Positions 48,633 to 57,451 of a stretch of 64,000 nucleotides of DNA are shown piece by piece. The position numbers were made by a program, and so were the translations under genes. The notes under the pieces were generated by a model. It had not been told where the DNA came from. It worked only from the letters and a program-made list of their open reading frames with translations, and did no database searches. The stretch spans positions 29,620-93,619 of the forward strand of contig CAJMOF010000011.1 in assembly GCA_905215065.1 (NCBI GenBank), written 5' to 3'. The stretch is from an uncultured bacterium (GTDB lineage: Bacteria; Actinomycetota; Coriobacteriia; Coriobacteriales; Coriobacteriaceae). The number at the start of each line of letters is the position of its first letter. Within the stretch, counting starts at the first letter, position 1.

Positions 48633-51632
48633 ATGAGCGACATCATGAGGCCGATCCCGTTTTCGCAGCTGATGAACTGGATCATCGAGGAGCATGAGAC
48701 CCAGGACGCCATCTTTGGCGTGCGCAAGATGGTCACGACCAACCAGGAGGGCGCGCTTCCCATTTTTGACGAGCGCATCGAGACTCCGTTTGGCCCGGCT
48801 GCCGGCCCCAACACGCAGCTGGCCCAGAACATCGTGGCATCCTACGTGGCCGGTTCTCGCTTCTTTGAGCTCAAGACCGTCCAGGTTATGGACGGCGAGG
48901 AGCTCTCCAAGTGCGTCAACAAGCCCTGCATCGTGGCTCAGGACGAGTGCTACAACTGCGAATGGTCGACCGAGCTCGAGGTTCCGCAGGCCTTTGCCGA
49001 GTACGTGAAGGCATGGTTTGCCTGCCACCTGATCGCTCGCGAGTACGGTCTGGGCAGCCCGGACGGCTTTGTCTTCAACATGTCGGTGGGCTATGACCTG
49101 GAGGGCATTAAGAGCCCCAAGGTCGACGCCTACATCGAGGGCATGAAGGATGCCAGCGGCTCCGACGTCTGGAACGAGTGCCGTGCCTGGGCACTCGCCA
49201 ACCTGGACAAGTTTGAGCATGTCGACGCCGCGTTTGTCGAGTCCATCCCGGCGCGCGTCTCCAACTCCATCACCGAGTCTACCCTGCACGGCTGCCCGCC
49301 GGCGGAGATCGAGCGCATTGCGACCTACCTCATCACCGAGAAGGGCCTCAATACCTACATCAAGTGCAACCCCACGCTGCTGGGCTATGAGTTTGCCCGC
49401 CAGCGCCTCAACGAGCTGGGCTTTGACTACATCGTCTTCGATGACACGCACTTCCGCGAGGACCTGCAGTGGGTCGACGCCGTGCCCATGTTCGAGCGCC
49501 TGATTGCCCTGTGCGCCGAGCGCGGCCTGGAGTTTGGCGTCAAGCTGACCAACACGTTCCCCGTCGACGTGACGAGGAACGAGCTGCCTTCCACCGAGAT
49601 GTATATGTCCGGCCGTTCGCTGTTCTCGCTGACCATCGAGGCTGCCCGCCGCATTACCGAGCAGTTTGACGGCAAGCTGCGCATCAGCTACTCCGGTGGT
49701 GCCACGGTCTACAACATCCGCGCCCTGTACGATGCCGGCATTTGGCCCGTCACCCTGGCGACCGACGTGCTCAAGCCCGGTGGCTACGAGCGCTTTAGCC
49801 AGATGGCCGGCGAGTTTACCGATCTGGACGGCAAGCCGTTCGCGGGCGTCTCTCTCGAGGCCGTGACCGCGATCCAGACCGACTCGCTCACCAACCCGCT
49901 CTACAAGAAGCCGCTACGCCCGCTGCCCGATCGCAAGGTCGCCGGCAAGAGCCCGCTTTCCGACTGCTTTACCACGCCGTGCCGCACGAGCTGCCCCATC
50001 CAGCAGGATATCCCTGCCTATCTGGCGGCTGTTGACGAGGGCCGCTACGAGGACGCGCTCAACATCATCATCGAGCGCAACGCCCTGCCGTTCATTACCG
50101 GTACCATCTGCCCGCATCCCTGCGGCCGTGCCTGCGAGCGTGCATTCTATGAGCCCGAGGGCGCCCAGATTCGCGCCAGCAAGCTCAAGGCCGCCCGCGA
50201 GGCCATGACCGCCGTGCTGCCCAAGCTGCGCGCCCAGGCCATTGCCAACGACGCCGAGCGCAACGTTGCCGTTATCGGCGGCGGCCCGGCCGGTCTGGCG
50301 ACGGCGTTCTTCCTGACGCGCGCCGGCGTGCCCGTCACTATCTTCGAGGCCCGCGACTCTCTCGGCGGCATGGTCCGTCACGTGATCCCCGAGTTCCGTA
50401 TCGCGAGCGACGATATCTCCCACGATGCCGAGCTCTGTCTGGCCTTTGGCGCCAAGGTGCAGCTCAACGCCCGCGTGGAGTCCATTGACGAGCTCAAGGC
50501 CCAGGGCTTTACCGACGTAGTCGTGGCCACTGGTGCCTGGATGCCCGGCTCTGCGGGCTTGGGCGAGGGTGCCGAGCTCGACGTGCTGGAGTTCCTCGAG
50601 GCCGCCAAGAAGGGCGAGAAGCTCGAGCTGGGCGAGGACGTCGTGGTCATTGGCGCCGGCAACACCGCCATGGACGCGGCCCGCGTGGCCAAACGCCTTG
50701 CTGGCGTGAAGAACGTGCGCCTGGTGTATCGCCGCACCAAGAAGCAGATGCCCGCCGACGAGGAAGAGCTCGATCTTGCTCTTGCCGACGGCGTTGAGTT
50801 CTGCGAGCTGCTGGCGCCCAAGGCGCTCAACGGCGCCGTGCTGACCTGCGATGTTATGGAGCTTGGCGAGCCGGATGCAAGCGGCCGTCGCAGCCCCGTC
50901 GCCACGGGCGAGACCGTCGAGCTTCCCGCCACCACGGTGATTTGCGCCGTGGGCGAGGGCATCGATGCCAGCCTGTACGACGCCGCGGGCGTCGAGCACG
51001 ACCGTCGCGGCCGCCTTGCCGCCACCTCCACCGGCGTCGAGGGCGTCTGGGCTGCAGGTGACTGCCGTCGTGGTCCGGTCACCGTGGTCGAGGCTATCGC
51101 CGATGCCGCCGAGGTCGCCCGTGCCATCGCTGGCGTGGACTTTAACAAGTACGCCGACTGCAACGAGCAGGCCGGTCGCGAGGACGCCTGCTACGAGCGC
51201 AAGGGGTCGCTGTGCCGTGACAAACGCAACTGCACCAAGACTCGCTGCCTGGGCTGCGGCTCGGTGTGCGAGGTCTGCTGCGACGTGTGCCCCAACCGCG
51301 CCAACGTGGCAATTAAGGTGCCGGGCCTGGCCAAGCACCAGGTCGTCCACGTCGACGGCATGTGCAACGAGTGCGGCAACTGCGCCGTGTTCTGCCCCTA
51401 CCAGGAGGGTCGTCCCTACAAGGACAAGCTCACCCTGTTCTGGAGCGATCAGGACATGGAGAACTCCGAGAACGAGGGCTTCCTTGCTGTGGACGAGGAC
51501 CACTTTAAAGTCCGCGTCGCCGGCACGGTCCGCACCGTCTCGGTCGATGCCGTCAACACCGGTCTGCCCGAGGCCGTCCGCCTGACCATCAAGGCCGTGC
51601 GCGACAGCTATCCGTATCTCCTTAAGAAATAG
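48633..51632 (+). CDS. ygfK: YgfK-type FAD/iron-sulfur oxidoreductase subunit
   Basis: 999 residues. N-terminal TIM-barrel-like part (1-430), then a GltD-like module: Cys cluster PCRTSCPIQQDIPAYL and CPHPCGRACER (about 450-510), FAD fold VAVIGGGPAGLATAFF (about 545), NAD fold VVVIGAGNTAMDAARVAKRL, and C-terminal ferredoxin motifs CLGCGSVCEVCCDVCP and CNECGNCAVFCP (about 870-930). E. coli YgfK (about 1030 residues) lies in the same kind of cluster with ssnA and xdhD. The Mo enzyme here has no FAD domain, so YgfK is the natural link to NAD(P)(H). Older name: selenate reductase subunit. ATG 48633 with GAGAGGAG. Confidence 0.9.
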   Translation: MSDIMRPIPFSQLMNWIIEEHETQDAIFGVRKMVTTNQEGALPIFDERIETPFGPAAGPNTQLAQNIVASYVAGSRFFELKTVQVMDGEELSKCVNKPCIVAQDECYNCEWSTELEVPQAFAEYVKAWFACHLIAREYGLGSPDGFVFNMSVGYDLEGIKSPKVDAYIEGMKDASGSDVWNECRAWALANLDKFEHVDAAFVESIPARVSNSITESTLHGCPPAEIERIATYLITEKGLNTYIKCNPTLLGYEFARQRLNELGFDYIVFDDTHFREDLQWVDAVPMFERLIALCAERGLEFGVKLTNTFPVDVTRNELPSTEMYMSGRSLFSLTIEAARRITEQFDGKLRISYSGGATVYNIRALYDAGIWPVTLATDVLKPGGYERFSQMAGEFTDLDGKPFAGVSLEAVTAIQTDSLTNPLYKKPLRPLPDRKVAGKSPLSDCFTTPCRTSCPIQQDIPAYLAAVDEGRYEDALNIIIERNALPFITGTICPHPCGRACERAFYEPEGAQIRASKLKAAREAMTAVLPKLRAQAIANDAERNVAVIGGGPAGLATAFFLTRAGVPVTIFEARDSLGGMVRHVIPEFRIASDDISHDAELCLAFGAKVQLNARVESIDELKAQGFTDVVVATGAWMPGSAGLGEGAELDVLEFLEAAKKGEKLELGEDVVVIGAGNTAMDAARVAKRLAGVKNVRLVYRRTKKQMPADEEELDLALADGVEFCELLAPKALNGAVLTCDVMELGEPDASGRRSPVATGETVELPATTVICAVGEGIDASLYDAAGVEHDRRGRLAATSTGVEGVWAAGDCRRGPVTVVEAIADAAEVARAIAGVDFNKYADCNEQAGREDACYERKGSLCRDKRNCTKTRCLGCGSVCEVCCDVCPNRANVAIKVPGLAKHQVVHVDGMCNECGNCAVFCPYQEGRPYKDKLTLFWSDQDMENSENEGFLAVDEDHFKVRVAGTVRTVSVDAVNTGLPEAVRLTIKAVRDSYPYLLKK

Positions 51633-51643
51633 GCGAGTCTCTT

Positions 51644-52123
51644 ATGGCCAAATCCATTCAACATAACGTGGCCTACGTTGCCTGCGGAAGCGGTTGCGCC
51701 TCCGCAGGCGGCGACGCCCGCTGCAGCGAAGGCTGCATTGGCTGTGGCGCCTGCGTCACGGCCTGCCCCCACGGCGCCATTGCGCTGGTTGATGGCATCG
51801 CCCGCGTGGATCGCTCCAAGTGCACGGGCTGTGGCCTGTGCGGTATGGCGTGCCCGCAGCGCGTGATTGCCTTCGTTCCCGGCTACCAGAACATTCTGGT
51901 GCGCTGTAACAACACCGACAAGGGCGCCATTGCGCGCAAGATCTGCGACACGAGCTGCATCGGTTGCGGCATGTGCGCTAAAAAGTGCCCTGCCGGCGCT
52001 ATCCGCATCGAGGACAACTGCGCCCATATCGACGGCGCGGACTGCCTGTCGTGCGGCATGTGCGCCGTCGTCTGCCCGCATGGCGCCATCCACGACCGCA
52101 CCGGCATCGCCGCCGGCGTGTAG
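51644..52123 (+). CDS. Small ferredoxin-like protein with four [4Fe-4S] motifs
   Basis: 159 residues with four CxxCxxCxxxCP motifs: CIGCGACVTACP, CTGCGLCGMACP, CIGCGMCAKKCP and CLSCGMCAVVCP, plus extra N-terminal cysteines. This arrangement predicts four clusters in two tandem bacterial-ferredoxin modules. It sits between ygfK (11-base gap) and xdhD (12-base gap) and should carry electrons between them. E. coli xdhD/ygfK clusters do not, to my knowledge, have this exact gene next to xdhD. Confidence 0.88.
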   Translation: MAKSIQHNVAYVACGSGCASAGGDARCSEGCIGCGACVTACPHGAIALVDGIARVDRSKCTGCGLCGMACPQRVIAFVPGYQNILVRCNNTDKGAIARKICDTSCIGCGMCAKKCPAGAIRIEDNCAHIDGADCLSCGMCAVVCPHGAIHDRTGIAAGV

Positions 52124-52135
52124 AAGGGAATCACC

Positions 52136-54913
52136 ATGGCACAGGAATTCACTTTTACCGTTAACGGCGTCGAGCGCACGACGACTCAGAACAAGCCGCT
52201 GCTCCGCTACTTGCGCGACGACCTGCACATCCATTCCGCTAAGGACGGCTGCTCCGAGGGCGCCTGCGGTACCTGCACCATCCATGTAGACGGCGCGGCC
52301 GTCAAGGCATGCGTACTGACCACCGCTCTTGCCGCCGGTCGTAACATCGTGACCGTCGAGGGCCTGCCCCAGGACGTGCGCGAGGCCTTTGTGTACGCCT
52401 TTGGCGCCGTGGGTGCCGTGCAGTGCGGTTTTTGCATCCCCGGCATGGTCATGGCGGGTGCGGCGCTCATCGCCGAGGATCCCGAGCCCACCGAGGAGCA
52501 GATCAAGTACGCCATCCGCGGCAACGTCTGCCGCTGCACCGGCTACAAAAAGATTATCGAGGGCATCTCGCTGGCCGCTGCGGTACTCCGCGGCGAAAAG
52601 CAGATCGACGAGGATCTGGAGCGCGGCGATGACTACGGCGTGGGCAAGCGCGCCTTCCGCATCGACGTGCGCAAGAAGGTGCTCGGCGAGGGTAAGTACC
52701 CCGACGACATCGACGAGCTCGATCAACCGGGTCTGACCTACGCCAGCGCTGTGCGCTCCAAGTACCCGCGCGCCCGCGTGCTCTCCATCGATACCTCCAA
52801 GGCCGAGGCCCTGCCCGGCGTGGTGGGTATCCTACGCGCCGAGGACGTGCCGGTCAACCAGGTCGGCCACCTTATCCAGGACTGGGACGTCATGATCGCG
52901 GTGGGCGATATCACCCGCTGCGTGGGCGATGCCATCGTGCTGGTGGTCGCCGAGGACGAGGCGACGCTCGAGAAGGCCAAAAAGCTCGTAAAGATCGATT
53001 ACGAGCCGCTGGAGCCCGTGCGTAACATTGTCGAGGCCAGGGCTGCCGACGCCCCGCGCCTGCACGACAGCTTCTTTGCCTTTGGCAACACGGTAGAGCT
53101 CAAGGACAACGTGTGCCAGAGCCGCCATGTGACGCGCGGCGACGCCGCCAAGGCGTTGGCGGAGAGCGCATTTACCGTGACGCAGCGCTTTACCACGCCC
53201 TTTACCGAGCATGCCTTCTTGGAGCCCGAGTGCGCCGTCGCCTTCCCGTACAAGAACGGCGTCAAGGTGCAGTCGACCGACCAGGGTGCCTACGATACGC
53301 GCAAAGAGTGCGCCCACATGTTTGGCTGGGATAGCGAACCCGAGCGTGTGGTCGTCGAGACCATGCTCGTGGGTGGCGGCTTTGGCGGTAAGGAGGACGT
53401 TTCAGTCCAGCACCTGGCCGCGCTCGCCGCATATAAGTTCCAGCGTCCTGTGAAGTGCAAGCTCACGCGTGCCGAGTCGCTCGCTTTCCATCCCAAGCGT
53501 CATGCGATGGACGGCACCTTTACGCTGGGCTGCGACGCCGAGGGCATCTTTACCGGTCTGGACTGCGAGATCAACTTTGACACCGGCGCCTACGCGTCGC
53601 TGTGCGGCCCGGTGCTCGAGCGCGCGTGCACGCATGCCGTCGGCCCCTACAAGTACCAGAACACCGACATTCGCGGCTTTGGCTACTACACTAACAACCC
53701 GCCTGCCGGCGCGTACCGTGGCTTTGGCGTTTGCCAGTCCGAGTTTGCACTCGAGAGCCTGATCGACCTACTGGCCGAGAAGGTCGGCCTGGATCCGTGG
53801 GAGATTCGCTACCGTAACGCCATCGAGCCGGGCGAGGTTTTGCCCAACGGCCAGATCGCCGATTGCTCCACGGCGCTTAAGGAGACGCTGCTCGAGGTCA
53901 AGGATGCCTATTACGCGCATCCCGGACACGCCGGTATCGCCTGCGCCATGAAGAACGCCGGCGTGGGCGTGGGCCTGCCCGATGCCGGCCGCTGCAAGAT
54001 TCGCGTCGAGAACGGCGTGGCCGTAGTCTATGCCGCCACGTCCGACATCGGCCAGGGCTGCAACACGGTCTTTTTGCAGGACGTTGCCGAGGCGTGCGGT
54101 CTGCCGCTGAGCTGCATTGCCAATGGCGAGTGCTCCACCGAGAACGCTCCCGACTCCGGCACCACGTCTGGCTCGCGCCAGACGGTCGTGACCGGCGAGG
54201 CCGTACGCGGCGCCGCCTTCCTGCTGCGCGATGCCATGGTTGGCATCGAGACCGGTAAGCCTGCACCCGATGCTCCTGTGAGCGCGCATGGTGACGGCGT
54301 CAAGATCGAGTACGACGACGGTCGCGCCTACCAGCTGCGCGCGCAGGAACTCGTCGCCGGCCAGGGCTTGCATCCTCAGGACCCCGCGGCCGCCATCAAG
54401 GCACTCGAGGGATGCGAGTTTGGCTACGTGTACCTGGAGCCGACCGACAAACTGGGCGCCGACGTCCCCAATCCCAAGAGTCACATCTGCTACGGCTTTG
54501 CCACGCATGTGGTCATTTTGGACGACGACGGCCGCGTGAGCGAGGTCTATGCCGCACACGATTCCGGCAAGGTGGTCAACCCCATCTCCATTCAGGGTCA
54601 GATCGAAGGCGGCGTGCTCATGGGCATGGGCTATGCGCTTACCGAGGACTGGCCGCTCAAGGACTGCGTACCCCAGGCAAGGTACGGTACGCTCGGGCTG
54701 TTCCGTGCGCCCGAGATTCCGGATATCCACGCCATTTACGTGGAGAAGGACGAGCTGTTGCCCGTGGCATACGGCGGCAAGGGCATCGGCGAGATCGCAA
54801 CGATCCCCACGGCGCCCGCCGTGCAGAACGCCTACCGCGCATTCGACGGCAAGCTGCGTCCGGATCTGCCCATGGTGGATACGCCGTACAGCCGCGCCCG
54901 TCACCGCGGGTAG
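52136..54913 (+). CDS. xdhD: XdhD-type molybdenum hydroxylase with fused [2Fe-2S] domain
   Basis: 925 residues. Residues 1-160: plant-type [2Fe-2S] cluster CSEGACGTCTIHVDG and the helical second cluster CGFCIPGMVMAGA, CRCTGYKKI. Residues 175-925: molybdopterin-binding part with GGGFGGKEDV, AYRGFGVCQSEFALE, and the active-site Glu in GKGIGEIATIP. No FAD domain, as in E. coli XdhD, a proposed selenium-dependent hypoxanthine/xanthine hydroxylase. Neighbours support purine hydroxylation, with electrons leaving via the ferredoxin and YgfK. Selenium use cannot be read from sequence. GAAGGG precedes the ATG; a terminator follows. Confidence 0.9.
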   Translation: MAQEFTFTVNGVERTTTQNKPLLRYLRDDLHIHSAKDGCSEGACGTCTIHVDGAAVKACVLTTALAAGRNIVTVEGLPQDVREAFVYAFGAVGAVQCGFCIPGMVMAGAALIAEDPEPTEEQIKYAIRGNVCRCTGYKKIIEGISLAAAVLRGEKQIDEDLERGDDYGVGKRAFRIDVRKKVLGEGKYPDDIDELDQPGLTYASAVRSKYPRARVLSIDTSKAEALPGVVGILRAEDVPVNQVGHLIQDWDVMIAVGDITRCVGDAIVLVVAEDEATLEKAKKLVKIDYEPLEPVRNIVEARAADAPRLHDSFFAFGNTVELKDNVCQSRHVTRGDAAKALAESAFTVTQRFTTPFTEHAFLEPECAVAFPYKNGVKVQSTDQGAYDTRKECAHMFGWDSEPERVVVETMLVGGGFGGKEDVSVQHLAALAAYKFQRPVKCKLTRAESLAFHPKRHAMDGTFTLGCDAEGIFTGLDCEINFDTGAYASLCGPVLERACTHAVGPYKYQNTDIRGFGYYTNNPPAGAYRGFGVCQSEFALESLIDLLAEKVGLDPWEIRYRNAIEPGEVLPNGQIADCSTALKETLLEVKDAYYAHPGHAGIACAMKNAGVGVGLPDAGRCKIRVENGVAVVYAATSDIGQGCNTVFLQDVAEACGLPLSCIANGECSTENAPDSGTTSGSRQTVVTGEAVRGAAFLLRDAMVGIETGKPAPDAPVSAHGDGVKIEYDDGRAYQLRAQELVAGQGLHPQDPAAAIKALEGCEFGYVYLEPTDKLGADVPNPKSHICYGFATHVVILDDDGRVSEVYAAHDSGKVVNPISIQGQIEGGVLMGMGYALTEDWPLKDCVPQARYGTLGLFRAPEIPDIHAIYVEKDELLPVAYGGKGIGEIATIPTAPAVQNAYRAFDGKLRPDLPMVDTPYSRARHRG

Positions 54914-54982
54914 GGTAGGGCGCGGACAGCCATTACTGACGGGCTGTTCGCGCTCAACACCAACTGCATATGCTGCATCTTT

Positions 54983-55014
54983 GGCCCCGGCTCCATCGCG
55001 AGCCGGGGCCTTTT
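54983..55014 (+). terminator. Terminator of the purine locus
   Basis: GGCCCCGGCT pairs with AGCCGGGGCC around CCATCGCG, followed by TTTT. Confidence 0.9.
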
Positions 55015-55125
55015 GTTTGGAACGGAGGCAGCATCCCGGAATTGGCGCTCAGAATGGGGCGCAGTTTCCGGAGCGGTCCACGTGCGGTGGTGTACTGCCC
55101 CCTTTTGTTTGCGTCGGTCGTCGAA

Positions 55126-55181
55126 TTACGTTATAGCTAGCTATATTATAGGAAGGTATAATATAGCTAGCTATAACGTAA
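55126..55181. promoter_or_regulatory. 24-bp perfect inverted repeat before the DUF234 ATPase
   Basis: Arms 55126-55149 and 55158-55181 are exact reverse complements with an 8-bp spacer (AGGAAGGT). Each arm contains the self-complementary TATAGCTAGCTATA or a near copy, so four half-sites result. A consensus -10, TATAAT, lies at 55157-55162 inside it. The block is strongly AT-rich in a GC-rich genome and ends just before the AAGGAAGG Shine-Dalgarno. It looks like an operator or a cruciform in the 5' region. Confidence 0.85.
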
Positions 55182-55196
55182 AGGAAGGATGGCCCT

Positions 55197-56576
55197 ATGT
55201 TTATCGGAAGAACAGCGGAAATGTCCGAGCTCAATCGACTGTATGGCACGGGTTCATTTGAAATGCCTGTGATTTACGGCCGTCGTCGCGTGGGTAAAAC
55301 GCGCCTTATCACAGAGTTCATCCAAGGCAAGAAGGCTATTTACTTTCAAGCTCGTCGCACCAATGCAGAGGCAAACCTGCACGGCTTTAGCCAGGCGATA
55401 CTTGCAGGCTCGGTTGGTGCTGCAGGCGTGTCGTTTCGTAGCTTTGACGAGGCGTTCGATGCATTGGCCACCATGGCTCGCACGGAACGTTTGATTGTCG
55501 TGATTGACGAGTATCCCTATCTCGCCCAATCGAATCCCGAGATCAGTTCGTTGCTGCAAGACAAGATTGATCACCTGTACAAAGAGACCAGGCTCATGCT
55601 GATTCTATGCGGCTCGTCTCTTTCGTTTATGGAGGAACAGGTGTTGGGCTACGAGAGCCCACTATACGGTAGGCGTACGGCCCAGTTTAAGATCATGCCG
55701 CTCGATTTTATGACGACCCTCGGCCTGTGGCAGAGCATGAGTCGCGAAGACGCTGCAGTTTGCTATGGCATGACGGGCGGCATTCCTGCATATATCGAGA
55801 AAGTCAATCCTGCCGCACCGCTCAAGGACAACATCAAACGTCTTTTTCTTACTCCTACAGGCTATCTCTTTGAGGAGCCGAGTAACCTGCTATTGCAAGA
55901 GTGCCGCAATCCCGAGCAATATGATGCGATCGTGCAAGCAATTGCTCAGGGGCGCTCGAAGATCTCGGAGATTGCGAGCTCTACGGGAATCCCTGCGAGC
56001 AACGTAAAGAGCTATGTGGATAAGCTGGCGTCGCTTGGGATTGTCGAGCGCGAGCTGCCCCTAAACGAGACGAGCAATAAGCGGGCCGTGTATCTACTGA
56101 GCGACCAGATGTTTAGGTTCTGGTACAAGTTTGTGCCGCAGAACATCGGGCTGATTCAAAACGATATGGCCGAGATGGCGTATAAGCGCATTGAGCCGCA
56201 CGTATCGGATTACATGGGCACGGTCTTTGAGCTTATATGCAGGCAATACGTGTACGAACTCGCGCGGGCGGGCCAACTCGATGTGGTTCCGGCGAGCGTC
56301 GGGCGCTGGTGGGGGACGGATAATCGCACGCACACGCAGGAAGAAATCGACTTGATTGTTGACGATGGCGAGGGCGCTGCGCTGTTTGCGGAGTGCAAAT
56401 GGCGCAATGAACCGGCGGGCGAAGACGTGCTGCAAAAACTCGTGCACCGAAGCGAGCTCTTTAGGCGGCAGCGAAAAAGCTATGCACTTTTCTCAAAAAG
56501 CGGTTTTACACAGGGATGTCGGGATGCCGCAGAGAGTAGGGGAGACGTCAAGCTGATCTCGTTTGCCGAGATGTGA
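55197..56576 (+). CDS. DUF234-type AAA ATPase with nuclease-like C-terminal domain
   Basis: 459 residues. P-loop IYGRRRVGKTRLI (25-37), Walker B VVIDEYPYLAQ (about 100-110) and sensor ILCGSSLSFMEE: the family of archaeal-type STAND-like ATPases. A winged helix follows (SKISEIASSTGIPASNVKSY), then DUF234 with a PD-(D/E)xK-like triad: EEIDLIV and ECKWRNE. Function of the family is unknown; many members lie in accessory regions. Its own HTH makes autoregulation via the upstream palindrome possible. Confidence 0.88.
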   Translation: MFIGRTAEMSELNRLYGTGSFEMPVIYGRRRVGKTRLITEFIQGKKAIYFQARRTNAEANLHGFSQAILAGSVGAAGVSFRSFDEAFDALATMARTERLIVVIDEYPYLAQSNPEISSLLQDKIDHLYKETRLMLILCGSSLSFMEEQVLGYESPLYGRRTAQFKIMPLDFMTTLGLWQSMSREDAAVCYGMTGGIPAYIEKVNPAAPLKDNIKRLFLTPTGYLFEEPSNLLLQECRNPEQYDAIVQAIAQGRSKISEIASSTGIPASNVKSYVDKLASLGIVERELPLNETSNKRAVYLLSDQMFRFWYKFVPQNIGLIQNDMAEMAYKRIEPHVSDYMGTVFELICRQYVYELARAGQLDVVPASVGRWWGTDNRTHTQEEIDLIVDDGEGAALFAECKWRNEPAGEDVLQKLVHRSELFRRQRKSYALFSKSGFTQGCRDAAESRGDVKLISFAEM

Positions 56577-56673
56577 GGGGCCACCCTGTGTTTGTGTCTG
56601 CGCAGGCGGTTACGCTTACTGCGACGAAGCCGTTCGAGAAACGAGCGGCAGGCAACGGAGAAAGGCCCTAACC

Positions 56674-57408
56674 GTGTCAGCTGAAAAGACGCCGGGTATC
56701 TCTGCTATCGATACGACGAACTTTGCGCGCCAGATTGTGCTGGACTTTGAGTTTGCGCCGGTGCCAAAGCAGCGCCAGCGCCGTGGGCTGCGCAACGAGA
56801 TTATCGAGGTCGGCGCCGTCAAGCTCGATTACCACGGCAACGTTATGGGCGAGTTCTCGCAGTTTGTGCAGACGGAATTTACCGAAGGCGTCGCGTTCCC
56901 CGTCCGCGAGCTCACAGGGATATCGGCCGTGGACACCGCGATGGCCGATCCGCTCTATGTGGTGATCAAAAGGCTCGGCGATTGGATTGGTCGCTACTCC
57001 GCCCAGGTGGTCTGTTGGAGCGGGGCGGACCGTCGACAGCTTTTGACCGAGTGCCAGGCAAAGTGCATCGATCTTTCCGCATTTCCTACGGACTGGGCCG
57101 ACCTGCAGGCGTTTTACACCTCGATTATGGACGTGGGCAGCCACGGTTGCGTCTCTTTGAGTGACGCGGCAACGTGGTTTGGCATCGAGTTCGACGAGTC
57201 GATGGGTCACGCCCACAGCGCCCTGGCCGATGCGCGCGTGACCGCCAAGCTGCTCAAGCAGATGATGGACGGGGACTACCACGTGAGCTCGCGCGCCCAG
57301 GAAGTCCGCCAGCGGTGGAGGATGGGCGAGCGACCTCAGACGCGCCTTTCCAGCAAGTTCCCCGAGCTGGGCGACCTGCTGCTAAAGCTGAAGGCGGAGG
57401 GGAGATAG
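56674..57408 (+). CDS. DEDDh-family 3'-5' exonuclease
   Basis: 244 residues from the GTG at 56674 (GGAGAAAGG 8 bases upstream); the frame extends upstream but without a start signal. ExoI LDFEFAP-NEIIEVGAVKLD gives the first acidic pair, SGADRRQLL the middle region, and ExoIII GHAHSALADARVTAKLL the His and Asp. Similar to DnaQ/RNase T and to sporulation inhibitor KapD-like exonucleases. Role (DNA or RNA) unknown. A degenerate copy of its 3' half lies at 58740-59131. Confidence 0.87.
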   Translation: MSAEKTPGISAIDTTNFARQIVLDFEFAPVPKQRQRRGLRNEIIEVGAVKLDYHGNVMGEFSQFVQTEFTEGVAFPVRELTGISAVDTAMADPLYVVIKRLGDWIGRYSAQVVCWSGADRRQLLTECQAKCIDLSAFPTDWADLQAFYTSIMDVGSHGCVSLSDAATWFGIEFDESMGHAHSALADARVTAKLLKQMMDGDYHVSSRAQEVRQRWRMGERPQTRLSSKFPELGDLLLKLKAEGR

Positions 57409-57451
57409 GGCAGCGTCGGCTGCCTTTACAGTGCGTGCCAGTCGCGTATCG

